Positions 43,564 to 56,700 of a DNA stretch of 64,000 nt are shown piece after piece. Location of the stretch: positions 243,254,833 to 243,318,832 of the forward strand of contig CM054060.1 of NCBI GenBank assembly GCA_028641055.1, given 5' to 3'. How positions within the stretch are numbered: position 1 is the stretch's first letter; each line of letters begins with the position of its first letter. Both the position numbers and the translations under genes were made by a program. This DNA comes from Alopecurus myosuroides (taxonomy: Eukaryota; Streptophyta; Magnoliopsida; Poales; Poaceae). The notes under the pieces were generated by a model that saw only the letters and a program-made list of their open reading frames with translations, searched no databases and was not told the DNA's origin.

Positions 43564-45674
43564 AGCAAGTCAGAAGTTTTCTTGGCTTGGCTAGCTATTG
43601 CCGTCGTTTCGTCCAAAACTTTTCCAAGATAGCCAAACCTCTCACTGATCTCACCAAGAAGGACAAAAAGTTCATTTGGACTCCACAGTGTGATGAGAGT
43701 TTCAACCTCCTGAAGACTAAACTCACTTCCACCCCAGTTCTGGTTGGTCCAGATACCACCAAACCTTTCCAGATATTCTGTGATGCATCTCTCCAAGGCT
43801 TAGGAGCAGTTCTTATGAAAGAACGTCAAGTTGTGGCTTATGCTTCACGTCAGTTGAACCCACATGAGCAAAACTATCCCACTCATGATCTTGAACTTGC
43901 AGCAGTTGTGTTTGCCCTCAAGAAATGGAGACAATACTTGTTGGGTAACAAAACTGAAATCTTTTCCGATCACAAGAGTCTGAAATACATCTTCACTCAA
44001 CCAGATCTAAACCTCAGGCAAAGGAGATGGATTGAAAAGATCAAGGACTTCGATCTCACCATTTCTTACACTCCGGGCAAGGCTAATGTTATGGCCGATG
44101 CTCTCAGTCGCAAATCTTATTGCAACAATCTCATGATCATGGACAGCCAACCTCCACTTCATGAAGAATTCCAGAAGCTGAACCTTGGTCTTGTTCCTGA
44201 AGGATACCTTGCTAGCTTGACAGCCAGTCCAACTCTCGAGGACAAGATTCATTCTGAACAACTTCGTGATAATGAAATCAAGAAGATTGTAGAGCACATC
44301 AAGGAGGGCAATTATAAGTTCAAGTCCTTCTCAATTGATGACAAGGGAACTGTGTTCTTCGAAGGACGCATTGCAGTTCCTCAGATTCAAAGTCTCAAGG
44401 ATATCATTCTCAAGGAGGCTCATGAAACTCCCCTATCCATTCACCCTGGAAGTACAAAGATGTACCAGGATCTCAAGACTCTGTATTGGTGGCCTGGCAT
44501 GAAACGTGAAATTGCTCAATACGTTTCTGAATGCGACGTTTGTCAACGTGTTAAGGCAGTCCATCAGAAAACAGCAGGTCTACTCCAACCTCTGAAAATT
44601 CCTGAGTGGAAGTGGGACATGATTGAAATGGACTTCGTTACTGGGTTTCCAAAGTCCAAAAAGGGCAACGATGCAATCTTCGTTGTTATTGATCGTCTCA
44701 CTAAGGTTGCTCACTTCTATGCTGTAAAGGAAACTATCTCAGCTAGCCAGTTAGCAGAGCTCTACACAGCAAAGGTTGTTCCTCTTCATGGTGTTCCATT
44801 GGAAATAAGCTCAGATCGTGGAAGCATCTTCACTTCTCATTTCTGGAAAAGCTTTCAAGAAGCATTGGGCACTAAACTTCTGTTCAGCACAGCTTATCAC
44901 CCTCAGTCTCAGGGGCAAGTCGAAAGAGTCAATCAGATTCTCGAGGATATGCTCAGAGCATGTGGTCTCTCCTTTGGCATGAAATGGGAGGATTGCCTTC
45001 CATATGCTGAATTCTCCTACAACAACAGCTACCAGGCAAGCCTAGGCATGGCACCTTTTGAGGCACTGTATGGTCGCAGATGCAGGAGTCCAATCAATTG
45101 GTCTGGAGCTGGTGAACGTTCACTCTTAGGCCCTGACATTGTTAAGGAAGCCGAGGAGAAAGTTCGTATCATTCGTGACAATCTCAGGATTGCTCAGTCT
45201 CGTCAGAAGAGCTATTATGATAGCAAGCACAGGGATATGATCTATGCACCTGGTGACAAGGCATATCTCCGTGTAACTCCCCTCAGAGGTACTCATCGTT
45301 TCGGTGTGAAAGGAAAGCTTGCACCAAGATACATTGGTCCTTTCAACATTCTTTCGAGGCGTGCAGAAAATGCTTATCGTCTTGAACTTCCAGAAAAACT
45401 ATCCAAGGTGCACGATGTGTTCCACGTGTCACAACTCAAGAAGTGCTTCAAGGATCCAGATCGTGCAGTTGATCATGATTCTATCGAACTGCAAGATGAT
45501 CTTTCTTATGAGGAGCACCCTGTTCGTATTCTCGATGAGACCGAGCGTAAGACTCGCAACAAGAGCACCAAGTTCTTGAAAGTCCAATGGTCGCATCATT
45601 CCGATAAAGAGGCAACGTGGGAGACTGAAGAGGATCTTCGCAAGAAGTATCCGGACCTTTTCATTTCTCAGTAG
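43560..45674 (+). CDS. pol: C: RNase H-integrase-chromodomain, frameshifted continuation (704 codons)
   Basis: Open from before 43560 to TAG 45672-45674. RT connection; RNase H at residues 70-185 ([36 protein letters not shown]); integrase zinc-binding domain at about 287-335 (H/H with CDVC); catalytic core with Asp in EMDFVTGFP (about 358), Asp in SSDRGS (about 420) and Glu in QVERVNQ (about 455), the D-D-E triad; [18 protein letters not shown] motif; chromodomain at about 650-704 ([37 protein letters not shown]). The chromodomain marks a chromovirus and targets integration to chromatin; the Tekay/Del clade is inferred from the whole layout. The true start is in the preceding ORF. Confidence 0.95.
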   Translation: MKQVRSFLGLASYCRRFVQNFSKIAKPLTDLTKKDKKFIWTPQCDESFNLLKTKLTSTPVLVGPDTTKPFQIFCDASLQGLGAVLMKERQVVAYASRQLNPHEQNYPTHDLELAAVVFALKKWRQYLLGNKTEIFSDHKSLKYIFTQPDLNLRQRRWIEKIKDFDLTISYTPGKANVMADALSRKSYCNNLMIMDSQPPLHEEFQKLNLGLVPEGYLASLTASPTLEDKIHSEQLRDNEIKKIVEHIKEGNYKFKSFSIDDKGTVFFEGRIAVPQIQSLKDIILKEAHETPLSIHPGSTKMYQDLKTLYWWPGMKREIAQYVSECDVCQRVKAVHQKTAGLLQPLKIPEWKWDMIEMDFVTGFPKSKKGNDAIFVVIDRLTKVAHFYAVKETISASQLAELYTAKVVPLHGVPLEISSDRGSIFTSHFWKSFQEALGTKLLFSTAYHPQSQGQVERVNQILEDMLRACGLSFGMKWEDCLPYAEFSYNNSYQASLGMAPFEALYGRRCRSPINWSGAGERSLLGPDIVKEAEEKVRIIRDNLRIAQSRQKSYYDSKHRDMIYAPGDKAYLRVTPLRGTHRFGVKGKLAPRYIGPFNILSRRAENAYRLELPEKLSKVHDVFHVSQLKKCFKDPDRAVDHDSIELQDDLSYEEHPVRILDETERKTRNKSTKFLKVQWSHHSDKEATWETEEDLRKKYPDLFISQ

Positions 45675-45698
45675 GGAATCTCGGGGCGCGATTCCTTC

Positions 45699-45709
45699 AA
45701 GGGGGGGCG
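45699..45709 (+). other. C: polypurine tract
   Basis: CAAGGGGGGGCGTTT lies three bases before the 3' LTR start TGTAACATCC at 45713. Confidence 0.9.
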
Positions 45710-45712
45710 TTT

Positions 45713-48700
45713 TGTAACATCCAAGTATGAAAACCCCTAGTTGTTTTACTTCTTGTTTTATTTTAAGCAATGCATCATGTCATCATCCCCATATTTATTT
45801 CTGTTTGCATTGTTTTCATAATAAAAGCCAAACTTAATCAACCTTTGTTTTCACACTTGTCTGTTACCTTTCTTTCAAATAAAGATTTGCAAATAAAAAA
45901 CATCAATTGCTTCCAATTATTTTCTTTTTGAATCAACTATTAAATTGTTGCTCAATTCAAATAACCAAATTAATCAATTATTTCCAAATCATTTCCAAAG
46001 TCAAACAATTTCTCATATCAATACACTTTTGAATCCATAAAGTTCACCACTAATTGGAATTCTTTAAATCACTTCTAACCCTAGGGGAAACCTTATTGAA
46101 AATGGCTTTATTTTCTAATATTAATGATTATTGCAAAATTCCATTAAATTGGCTCCATTTTAAAACAGCAAGCAAACTCTCAACTTTTTGAAAACCAAAA
46201 CTACCAAGTGGTTGTATTTCAACTAAAGAATTTATCCAAATTTTTTCCAAAATTTTATCTAAGCAAAAACCTATCTTTTTTATCCAAAAGCTAAAGCTAC
46301 AAAAAAAAAAAAACAGAAGGAAAAAAAAAAAAGCAGCTAACCTACGCAGCGCGCGGCAGCTAAGCTGGCCCAAGCCCACCTAAGCCACCTAACGCGCGAC
46401 CCAGCCCGCTCTAAACGCACCGTACCGCTTCAAAAATCGTGCCTGCGTTCTGATCTTGTACGGCAGCGATCTCCGCGGCGCCACCGCGACCCCGGCGCGA
46501 CTCCGGCGGCCACCGTCGCTTTCCCCGCCTATAAAAGCACGCCTAGGGCACCCCCGTACCACCCTAGCCCTAGGTCTTCCCTGCTCTTCACTCCGCCGCC
46601 GCTAATCGCATCCATCTCGACGGATTTCTCCTCTGCTGCAACCTCGCCGGCGGCAGCTGCTCTGAAGAACTCCATGGCGCCGCCGCGCATCGCTCCCACC
46701 TAGCTGCCAACCACCTGCAAACGTTTCCCCGTTCTCCCTTCTCCCTCTTGGACACCAGAAGGAACCAAGGTAACCCTCAGATCTTCGCCGCGATCTTCTT
46801 CTGTTCCGTCCACCGCGCCACCATGAACTGAACCCAAGCTTATCGTCGACGTTGCAGTAGTTATTCGCCCCAATCGTTTGCTGGAATCGATAGCCCGCGC
46901 CTTCCTCTACGTCTTGGACACCGGAGTTCGCCTGGAGGACCTCTACCTCGACGGCGACGTCCTCAACTTCTCCGCGGCCACCGTCGTCACCTCGTCGTCA
47001 GCAACTCGTCACCGTCGAGCTCTGCTTCGTCTCCAACGGTGGTGAGCAACCTGTGGCTCCTCCTCCCTTCTCTGCATCTGTGCGCTTCCATCTGCATGTC
47101 CACGCACCACCGCAACGAGCGCAGCGTTGCCTCAACTCCGGCGATCACCGTCTGACGGACGAGCAAATGTTTGCTCGACAGCGATTCAGTTAACCAACTG
47201 AACAATAACCTGTTTCAGTTCCCCTTTCTGTCAAAGACTGAATCGCAGCGCAGCGGTACTGAGCTTGTGCGCGCAGCGCCAGGGCACGGGTTCGAGCCCG
47301 CACGCCCCACTTTTTTGTGGAATTGTTTCCACTGCTCCTGGCCCACTGTCAGCGACCCCGTGGCCACGCCAGCACTTGCGCAGTGCCACGGTGTCACTGG
47401 CCCACTGCGCAGTGGCAGGGGGTAGCTTGAGGCTGAGTAACAAACGTTTTTTTTCTGCGCAATTCAAAAATCCCAAATTTCTTTTAATAAACAGAATTAC
47501 AACCAAACTTTGAAATTCCATATCTTTTGTTTCATAATTCCAATAAATACAAACTTTATATGAATCTTGATCCAAATTTCCTACACTTTCCAAATATCCA
47601 TTTGTGCACTGTTTTGAAAACTTCAAATGCATTTAAACTTCAAATTTAAATATTTCAAATGTTAATTTGTAAATTCCATAACTAATTATTGATAAATCCA
47701 ATAAATGCAAATGAAATATGTTTTCCATACCATTTTAAATAAGCTATTCAAATATAATTTTTGTTTTCTTTTTTGAATAATTAAAATTGCCTAAACCATT
47801 TAATTCTTGTTAATGCAATTAAAAATTGTTTAATATTGTTTAATTCCTAATTAATTAATCCAAAGTCCAATTTCAAAATGTGAAACATGTAATCCAACTA
47901 AAATTTGATAACCTTTTAAAATATCAAATTTGTTATTTGTTTTGCACACTTTAACTTGTTGGTAACAACCACTACTTGTTTAACACCATTAAGTACCAAT
48001 AATTTCCAAACTTATTAATGTTTCTAAAATGGTTAACTATCATTCCAATTGCAATTAACTTGTTATCTTATTGTTCCTCATCATGCATGCATCATGCTAA
48101 CTCAACTACACCTAATGCTTAGTGGTAGAACAATTAATTCAACTCTAAGGCATGGGTTTCCCATATGCAATTCTTTGCATATGGAAGCCATTTAAACTTG
48201 TGTTTCATATCAAGTAATTTATTTTGGTGCATCTATTAACATGACATGCATCATCCAATGTTTGTGCACTTATGCCATGTATTGATTGCCGTCTTCCTTT
48301 GTTGTTGTTTTTGCTTCTTCTCGCTTAGACGACTACGTTGGTACCGACGAGCCTTACGACACCACTACCCAGGACCTAGCCCAGTACCCGGCTGCTGAGC
48401 TTCCAGGCAAGTTATCACTCACATGAATCATCGAGTTCTCTTCCACACTTGTTGTCGATACTATCCTTTTGTCTATTTCTGCTAGCCCTATGTATCGTTG
48501 CTATTCTCCGAACCCATCACATGATTCCCTGAACCAATGATATTGCCTCACCTCCTTACCTACAGCCTTTGTTTGTGCCTGTTCTCATCTAGCATGCTTA
48601 GGGTTGCTTTTGCTCGAGCCTGTTGTCGGTTACTTCTTTTACTATCGTGCTATTAATATTTGTTACCGTCCCGGGGGCTCGAATGTTAAACAATCAATCC

Positions 48701-50198
48701 TGTTAATGCTACTGTTAATAATAACTTGATGATAAGGCACCGGCAGGAGGCCCTTTGTGGTTTTGAGGCCTGCTAGTGTCGACCCTAATAGGAAAAGGGT
48801 CTTGTCTACTGATCCATGATGAGCGCACTACCCGCATGTGGGAAGCGAGTATGGGCGCCCCCCTCAACTTGACTCGATTCGCATCTCGTCCAAATCGCCG
48901 TACTAGTTCGGGCTTTCCATTTGCTGCATCATATGCAGGTACGAACCCGAGGCCAGGGTGGAACTTTTGTAGTCGGCATTTAGGGCGGCGTGGTCTTCCA
49001 GTGCTATGAGGGTCCTCCTTTTCTTCGGGGGGCTCGATTAGCCGCGCACGCACAGCACGCGGTGCTTTGGGCTTGATGCGAAGAACAGTTGGTTGTGTTG
49101 AGTGTCTCGCTTGGTGGGTTTGATTCCCATCTGGCGGGATATTCTTACGTGTACGGTTACTATGGTGCACCCCTGCAGGGATAAATCTTCTCGAGAAGCC
49201 GTGTTTTCCGCGGTTATGGATTACTTGGTGAAAGTACTGGCTAACAAGTACTCAGGACAACTTAAACATAATACCAATCATGTTTCACCCAATGAATAAT
49301 AACTTGACTAGTAATAGGTTATTCACACAATAACTTGATTCACCTTAGTATAACGGTGTGAGTTATCCTCGGATTGCTTCTTCGGATAAGGGGCGAGATC
49401 CAGGACGGGTTTGTTTGAAGTTATCTTTTCAGTTGGTTACAATTCCTCGATCTTATCTTTTCTATTAGCCGGAACTTTTAGTATCTTCTGTAGTTGGTTA
49501 GAGCAGCCGCTGCAGCTTTTATAATACCTATCTTCTTCCGTTGATCCCAAGCATCCCGGCTTGTGTTGACGGGTAACTCCTTGATGAAATGTGAGTCTTG
49601 CTTGCCAGTACTTGGATGTACTGACCCCGTTGGGGCTGTGGTTTACGCAGAGTACGACTACGGCTACGATGATCACCAGGATGGCTACTCCGTGGAGTTT
49701 GACGACGCTGCAGACGAGTAGTTGGCTGGACCCCGGGCAGGATCCAGGACCTACGTGGATGGGCTTCGTTTTCTTTATTTTCTCCGGCTTCTTAAGCCTT
49801 GGATTTGTCTGTACTCAGACCCCTTTGATTTGCTTCCGCTGATGTAATGAATGATATGTTGGGACATGTGTCCTCTGGATGAGTGTTTTGCTATCTCTGC
49901 CTTAGTGAAGGCTATTTGCAAACTTATTTCATTCTTTTGTGTCTTAGAGACAGTTTGTGCTATCATTTCGTTCAAAGCTGTTGACGTACAGTGCGTGCTT
50001 GAATATGAAGTACGTCGATAGTAGTGCCTTAGGTTCCTAGCGGATAGTTTACTTCGACGGTGGAAGCAGGGCTTGTGTTGTCGCGCATAAGCGCAGGCCT
50101 ACCAGGAAGCTGGGACGTGGGAGCAGGTATGCCCCATAATCCAAGCACCTGACTTCCAGTTCGTGCGATGAGTATCCTCTAGAAACCAGGGTGCGACA
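45713..50198 (+). repeat. C: 3' LTR (4486 bp)
   Basis: Direct repeat of 35386-39873, about 99.5% identical by eye, ending CCAGGGTGCGACA, followed by the TSD TGGGA. TATAAAA at 46530-46536. Exon-like segments at 48329-48406 and 49651-49721; the latter has one substitution changing an aromatic residue to Ser. Confidence 0.97.
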
Positions 50199-50589
50199 TG
50201 GGACCCCCTGGCCCTCCACTAACTCTCTCCCTGCCAAAGATTCCTCTCTCACCCCACAAACTCAAAACATTTCCTGGAACCTGTGTTCTTACTGTTCTTC
50301 CTCGGGATGTTTTGATCTCTTTGCTCAGCCCATCATTATTGCTGAAATTTGGTGCATTTGCTCTCCGGTATGTGACTCCTCGGATTATCCAAGTAGAATT
50401 TTGTTAGGTGGAGTATTTATTGATTATTTTGGTACTGTAGGTGACAGCTTATGTGAGTTTGCATGCTTTACTTGAGTGGAAATAATATAGTTTTGATGCA
50501 TGTTTAGATCTCCTATAAGTCTCTATGGTAGTTTCCACCTTGTAGTTGCTTGAAATCAATTTTTGTGATGATTGTAAATTTTTTCAGAG
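50199..50589 (+). promoter_or_regulatory. A2: GC-rich leader (second part) and candidate intron before the env-like ORF
   Basis: Continues the block cut at 35385. The leader runs to CTCTCCG (50367), then GTATGTGAC to TTTTTTCAG (50368-50587, 220 bp), a GT-AG intron candidate collinear with A1 4206-4426. The acceptor here has a better polypyrimidine tract than in A1. Confidence 0.45.
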
Positions 50590-51277
50590 ATGGAGCACAA
50601 TGTGCATCAACTAAACCAGCATGAGTTGGAGTTGCATGAGGTCATGCATGTGCACCATGAAGAAATAGTGTTTCCATCGATCTATCCATGCCAGGAATTC
50701 ATGCGTGTTACGGGAATTCTGCAGGATTTCTGTACTCTTGTGCATAATGCAGGATTGGACCGCTTCATTAAAGATGAACCTACCCAACATGTTAAACTAA
50801 CTATGTATGTGGTGCAGAACTTCCACTTTAGATGGTCTTCGACTAACCCTATGGTCCATTACAAAATTTATAATAAAGCTGTAGACTTGCCTTTCAGTGA
50901 TTTTTGTGCAGCTATCAAGGTGCCATAGTGGGGTTCATGTGAGAAAATAAGAGGGCAGCCTAAACCACTACTGGATTTATATGAGGAGATTTAACAAGGC
51001 AGAAGCTTCACGGGGGAGAGTGGTAAAATACGAGAAACTCAACTCCCAAGCATTTGATACTTCGCTTATTTTATTTCTAAATGTGTGTTAGCTAAAAAAA
51101 CTGCCAACGATCTATCTGTTTATGATCTGGCTTTTATCTCAGCGGCCTTAAGACGTGATAGGTCTCATAACTTTGGTGCTTTAATTGCTTATCGTATCGC
51201 ACTTAACCGTGAGAAGGGCAGAATTTTTGGAGGTCTTAATGCCTCATGCTTGCTAGTTTTGCATGGTGTGGAGCCAC
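50590..51277 (+). pseudogene. A2: env-like / Athila ORF, N-terminal part
   Basis: ATG 50590 follows the candidate acceptor by two bases. The N-terminus MEHNVHQLNQHELELHE is identical to A1. An in-frame stop lies at 50926-50928; the next block (51085 on: LAKKTANDLSVYDLAFISAA) is open until the Copia insertion E at 51278. It lacks the A1 retroposon, thus showing the empty site. The C-terminal part is at 57941-58239. Confidence 0.6.
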
Positions 51278-52377
51278 TAAAGGGTATTTTGCATAGAAAA
51301 CAAAAAATTTCCTACGCGAGAGATACCCAAAGGTCCAAGATCTAATTTGGGAGATGAAGAGTAACGAGGAGAAAGAGTCTTAAGAAACATACCCTCGAAG
51401 ACTCTAAGCGTTACAAGACCGAATCTTGTTGTTGGTGTAGTCGTACTCACATCGACCCCGAGAGTGAGAAGATGTGCACTGCAATCAGTCGGTGCGTCCG
51501 TGATCGGTCACACGTTCAGCTCGATGAAGACCTCCGTTCCCTCGATCCAGCGGGGCAACGGAAGTAGAGGATCCCTTGGAACTCCAGCAACACGACGGCG
51601 TGGTGGTGGTGAAGAAACCCACGGTCAGGGCTTCGCCAAGCCGAAGACCATGGAATGGAGCAGCGGGTGGAGGGACAAGTGTGTGAGGAGGAGGAGCCCT
51701 CACACTCCTTTTATATGGGAGGGGGAGGCCGCCCAAGGGGGAGTGCATCCATCCATGTGGTGCCCCCACCTCTTCCCCTCTTCATGTGAGTGGACACTCC
51801 ACTCACACCCACTCATGCTCCCATAATTTCCCACTTGGAAAATCCAAAGGTTTTTCTTTAATAAATAAATAAAACATTTTTATTTCTTTATTTCAGCATT
51901 TGTTATTTGTCGCACCCGGACTTCTAGGGGATACTCACAGTCCGCTGAATAGTAGAACAAATGGCTTACGGGGCATACCGGCACCCGCATCTCAATATGA
52001 GCAGGCCAACACGTAAACGTGTGACAACCATTCTCTACTATCCATCGTCTGCGCAAACCATCCCATAGAAATCAGGACACTTCCGTCGACGTACTTCAAA
52101 ACATACACACATGGTACGTCAACGGCATTGGAACAAGTGATATCACAACAGATCTCTACGACACAAAAGATGGAAATAAGTTGCAAATAGCTCTCATTAG
52201 AGCAGAGATAGCAAATACAATCATCCAGAGGACACATGTCCCAACATAACATCATTAGATCACAGCGGAAGCATCCAACAGGTCTGAGTACAGACAAGAT
52301 CCAAATAGGCCTAAGAGGCCGGAAACGAAAAGACGGAGCCCATCCATGAAGTCTCGGATCCTGCCCGGGTCCGCTAT

Positions 52378-52442
52378 CTACTCGTCAGCAGTCTCGTCAT
52401 ACTCCACGTAGTAGCCACCATGGGGATCCTCGGAAACGTAGT
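52378..52442 (-). other. F: homologue of LTR exon-like segment 2
   Basis: 65 bp behind TTTCCGCAG (minus strand), open, ending YVEYDETADE and TAG. Two codons shorter than C 39326-39396, frame kept. Confidence 0.45.
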
Positions 52443-53660
52443 CTGCGGAAACCACAGCCCCAAAGGGGTCAGTACATAAACGTACTGGCAAGCAAGACTC
52501 ACAGTTCACCAAAGTGTAACCCGTCAACACCAAGCACAGATGCTTTGGGTTCAACGGAAGAAAGGGGATATAAAAGATGCTGCAACTGGCTGCTCTAACC
52601 AACTACAGAAACATGCTACAACTTCCGGCTATCAGAAAAGGGATAAGATAGCGTATCGGAACCAACTAACAACTAACCACCAAACAAAACGCATCCTGGA
52701 TCTCGCCCCTTATCCAAAGAAGCAATCCGAGGATACTCACACAGTTGGATTAGTGATGGTTCAGATTGTTGTGTCAATAAGCCTATTACTAGTCAAGTTA
52801 TCATTAGTTAGGTGTAAGTTGTTCTGAGTACTTGTTAGCCAGTACTTTCACCAAGTAATCCATAACCGCGGAAAACACGGCTTCTCGAGAAGATTTAACC
52901 CTGCAGGGATGCACCAATTTGGCCGTACACGTAAGAATGACCCGCCAGGCGGGGAGCTAACCCACCAAGCGAGGCACTCAACACAACTCAACTCTTCTTC
53001 GCATCAAGCCCAAAGAACCACATGCTGTGCGTGCGCGGCTAATCTAGCCCCACGAAGATAAGGGGACCCTCATAGCACTCTAAGACCACGCCGCCCTAAA
53101 TGCCGACTACAAAAGTTCCACCCTGGCGCCAAGGGTTCGCACCTGCACATGCATGCATCAAATGGATAGCCCGAACTAAGTGTGGCGATTTGGACGAGAT
53201 GCGAATCGAATCAAATTGAGGGGGGCGCCCATACTCGCTTCCCACATGCGGATAGTGCGCTCATCATGGATCAGTAGACAAGACCCTTTTCCTAATTAGG
53301 GTCGACACTAGCAGGCCTCAAAACCACGCCGGGCCTCCTGCCGGTGCCTTATCAGCAAATTATTATTACCTCAAGATTAACAGGTTGTTGTTTAACATCG
53401 AGCCCCAGAACATAATTAAAATATGGTAACAGAAAGTAACGGGTAACAGACTCGAGCAAAACAACCCTAAGCATGCTAGTAAGACACGGGCTCAAACAAC
53501 GGGGTTATGGGAGTGGAGGGGAGGCAATATCAGGGTTAAAGGATACATGTGATAGGTTCGAACAGAAGCAACGATTCATAGGGCTAGCAGAATAGACAAC
53601 GGAAAGTATCGGTATCCAATGTTGAAAGGAACACAATGGTTCATGTGAGTGAATACTTGC

Positions 53661-53738
53661 CTGCAAACTCAGCAGCCTGGTACTGAGCTAGATCCTTAGA
53701 AGGGGTGTCGTAAGTATCGTCGGTCTCAACGTCGTCGT
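53661..53738 (-). other. F: homologue of LTR exon-like segment 1
   Basis: 78 bp, open in the same phase as C 38004-38081 (starts DDVETDDTYD), followed by the same GC donor GCAG|GCAAGT. The acceptor AG seen in C is AC here, so this copy may not splice. Confidence 0.45.
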
Positions 53739-56700
53739 GTATCCGAGAAGAAGCAAACAAACAACGCAGAGAGACAAACAATCAATAACATGGCATAATG
53801 CACAAACATGGGATGATGCATGTCAATGTAATTGATGCATCAGAAATAAACTAGTTGACAGGATAACATGTTTAAATGGACCCATATGCAATTGGATTGC
53901 ATATGGAAAGCCCATGAATTATGGTTGAAACAATTGTTTTACAACTAACCAATAGGTGAAAGTGGATTAGCATGATGCATGGATGAGGAAAACAGCAAAA
54001 TAACAACAATAGAACCAATTGGAAATAAGGTTTACCAAGTTTGGAAATTTGTTTATTAAGTGTTGGAATTTTGGTTCCTTAAAGGTGTCACACAAGCATT
54101 TGTTGTTTTCACCACTTTTAATTGTTCAAAATAGATAACCAAGTTCATATTTGGAAAGAACACCAAATTTTAGGTGGATTACATGTTTCACTTGTTGAAA
54201 AAAGGATTTCAATTAAATTATTTATGAATTAAACAAGTTTAAGCAAGAATTAAATGAATTTAATTCAAACATGAACTTATTTGAATTTTTATTTGTTCAA
54301 AACAGTAAACCAAATTCATATTTCAAAAGTTTATACTTTTATGGTTGGAAAACATATTTTATATGTCCCAAAAGGATTTAATTTGATCAAGTTATGAATT
54401 TAACAACATTAAATGATTTAAACAAGGTTTAAATCATTTAACCAATTTTAATTATTCAAAACATGAAACAAATTTTATATTTGAAAAGGTGGTTTAATTT
54501 TGCATGGAAAACATATTTCATTTGTTGAAATTGGATTTAAAATGAGCAAGTTATTATTTTGGCAATTTTAAATGCATTAAACAAGAAACAGTTGTTTTCA
54601 GCAATTTAAATTATTCAAAACAGCAAAAAAAATTGTTATTTGGAAAGTACATGAAAAGTTGATTGGAAAACATATTTAGTTTGTTGAATTTGGAATTTTT
54701 ATGCCCAAGTTATGATTTTTGCAAAATTAAGTGAATTTAACAAGTTTTCAAATATTGCACCAATTTAAAATATTCACAACAGTAACAAATTGCATTGAAA
54801 AGGTTGAGAACATGTACCAAATGTTTCACTGAACATTTTGAGCTATTAAACATAATTTTTGGGTTATTATTGAATTTATTATGCAATTTTCCATAATCAT
54901 TCTTATTCTGCCATTTTTAGTAAACAGAGGGAAACATGCTCAAAATTAATTCAATTGTGTCCAATAAAAATACCAATGTGTAGAGTTTGTTAAGACAAAT
55001 TTTTAGAGCCCAAGTTTGCTTAAATTGGATGAGGCAAACTCAAGTTATGAAATTCCAAAGTTTCCAATTTTTATTGCATTTTCAGTAATTAATTATTTAG
55101 TGCAAAAATTGTTACAGAAACATGTTGCAAACTTGACATTAATAGAAGGACCACAAAATTATGAATCCACAGGATTTTGAATCATTCAAATTGGAGTGAT
55201 ATTCAAATTGATATTGATTTTAGAAGTAAGTGCTCAGATCTGAGTTTCTGAAAATTTGGGCAGAAAAGAAAAAAAAGCAGTAAAAAAGGTGTGGCTTTGG
55301 GGTTTCGAACCCTAGACCTGAGGCTGTGCGCAAGGGGTGTTGACCAGTGGGGTGCGGTGCGGTTGGTTGACAGAAGGGGAAGCTCGGGGGGGTTAAGTTG
55401 TTGCTCTCGGGCTGTTTTAACTGAACATGTAACTGAACGTTCTGTTAGCGCTCGCGACAGAGAGAAAGAAAGGCAGCGATCGCTGCGGCCATCTGCGGCT
55501 GCGAGCACGGGAGGGGAGCCGCGGCCGTGCGCTTGGGTGCGTGTGGTGCGCGGGTGCTAACCGAGAGGGAGGAGGGAAAGGAGGCGAGAGGGAAAAAGAG
55601 GGAGGCGCACCTCGAGCGGACAGAGGGAGCAGGTCGGGCGGAGCAGGGGTGGCGACCGGCGGCTTGAGGAGGACGGCGGCGGCGCGGTGAGGTCTCCCGG
55701 CCCAAGCCTAGGGGGTGGAGAGGGAGCCCGCGGTGGGGGGTTTCCATTCCCCCACTCGCCCGGGCCGGAGGGGGGCTAGACGGCCGGCGATCACCGGAGG
55801 AAGTGGGGATTTCGGGTGTGCAGGTTCAGGTACAGAGGGAAAACAGAGAGGAGAGAGCAGAGAGAAAAGAGAGGGAGAAGGGAGAGAACGGCGGGGAGAG
55901 GGAAGAGAGGAAGCTAGGGTAGGGTTAGGGGCTAGGGCATCGAGTTCCTGGAGTTATAGGAGGGAGGGGGAGAAGGATGGCCGTCTGCTCCCTGTTCTCT
56001 GCGACGTGGACACCTTCATATGTGACCGTACGAGGAAGAAGATGACTGAAGGGGTATTGGGCCCTGAGGGGAAAATAGGTGGGCTGGGCTTCTCTCTCTC
56101 CCTGTGTGCTGTTTGTTTTAATTAATTTTTGTTCTGTTTTTTTTTTTTTTTTTGCAGAAAATGAAAAGGAAGGAAAGGGTGAGTTTTGGGGTTAGTAAAA
56201 ATTTAGGAAAAATTGGTGTGAGCTAGTAATTACCATAGCAACAAAAGCCCACTTTGGTTTTCCAAAAAGATCAATTTATTTTGCTGTTTGTATTTGAGTG
56301 AAATTGTATGAATTTTGAATATTGGGTGATTTATTTAAAAGGAACATTTTCCAAGGGTTTGAACCCTCAAATTATTTGAAACAAATTGCTTAACTTTGTT
56401 TTGGTAAATTGCAATAATTCCAAAGGGTTGCTGTTTGGAATTTTGTTTGAATTTGAAGAACATTTGGATTAAGTGAACTATTAAAAACCACAACTTTAAA
56501 TATTTGAACCTTAGGGATCTAATGGAAACAATTGATTGAAGGGTTTTGTCATTTTCATAATTTTCAAAAGGGTTGCTGTTTTGGAAATTAATTGAATTTG
56601 AAAAAAGGTTTGGTATTAAATGAATTTTTGATAGAAACAAAACAATAGTTTTGGAATCACAACCTTAATGGAAACAATTGATTGTTTTGATTTGAAATAT

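Larger units (their letters stand above)
35386..50198 (+). mobile_element. C: young Tekay/Del chromovirus (Ty3/gypsy), 14.8 kb
   Basis: LTRs 35386-39873 and 45713-50198, TSD TGGGA at 35381-35385 and 50199-50203. Order: LTR, tRNA-Met primer site, extra ORF (267 aa), gag-PR-RT, RNase H-integrase-chromodomain, purine tract, LTR. By eye the LTRs differ at about two dozen sites in 4.49 kb (about 0.5%); at a rate of 1.3e-8 per site per year that is near 0.2 million years. All pol domains are present; the only coding lesion seen is a single-base frameshift near 43500. Confidence 0.97.

Noticed and set aside
56138..56155. Poly-T run as a retroposon tail
   Set aside because: No flanking TSD could be found, and it lies within the continuous F LTR; treated as a microsatellite.
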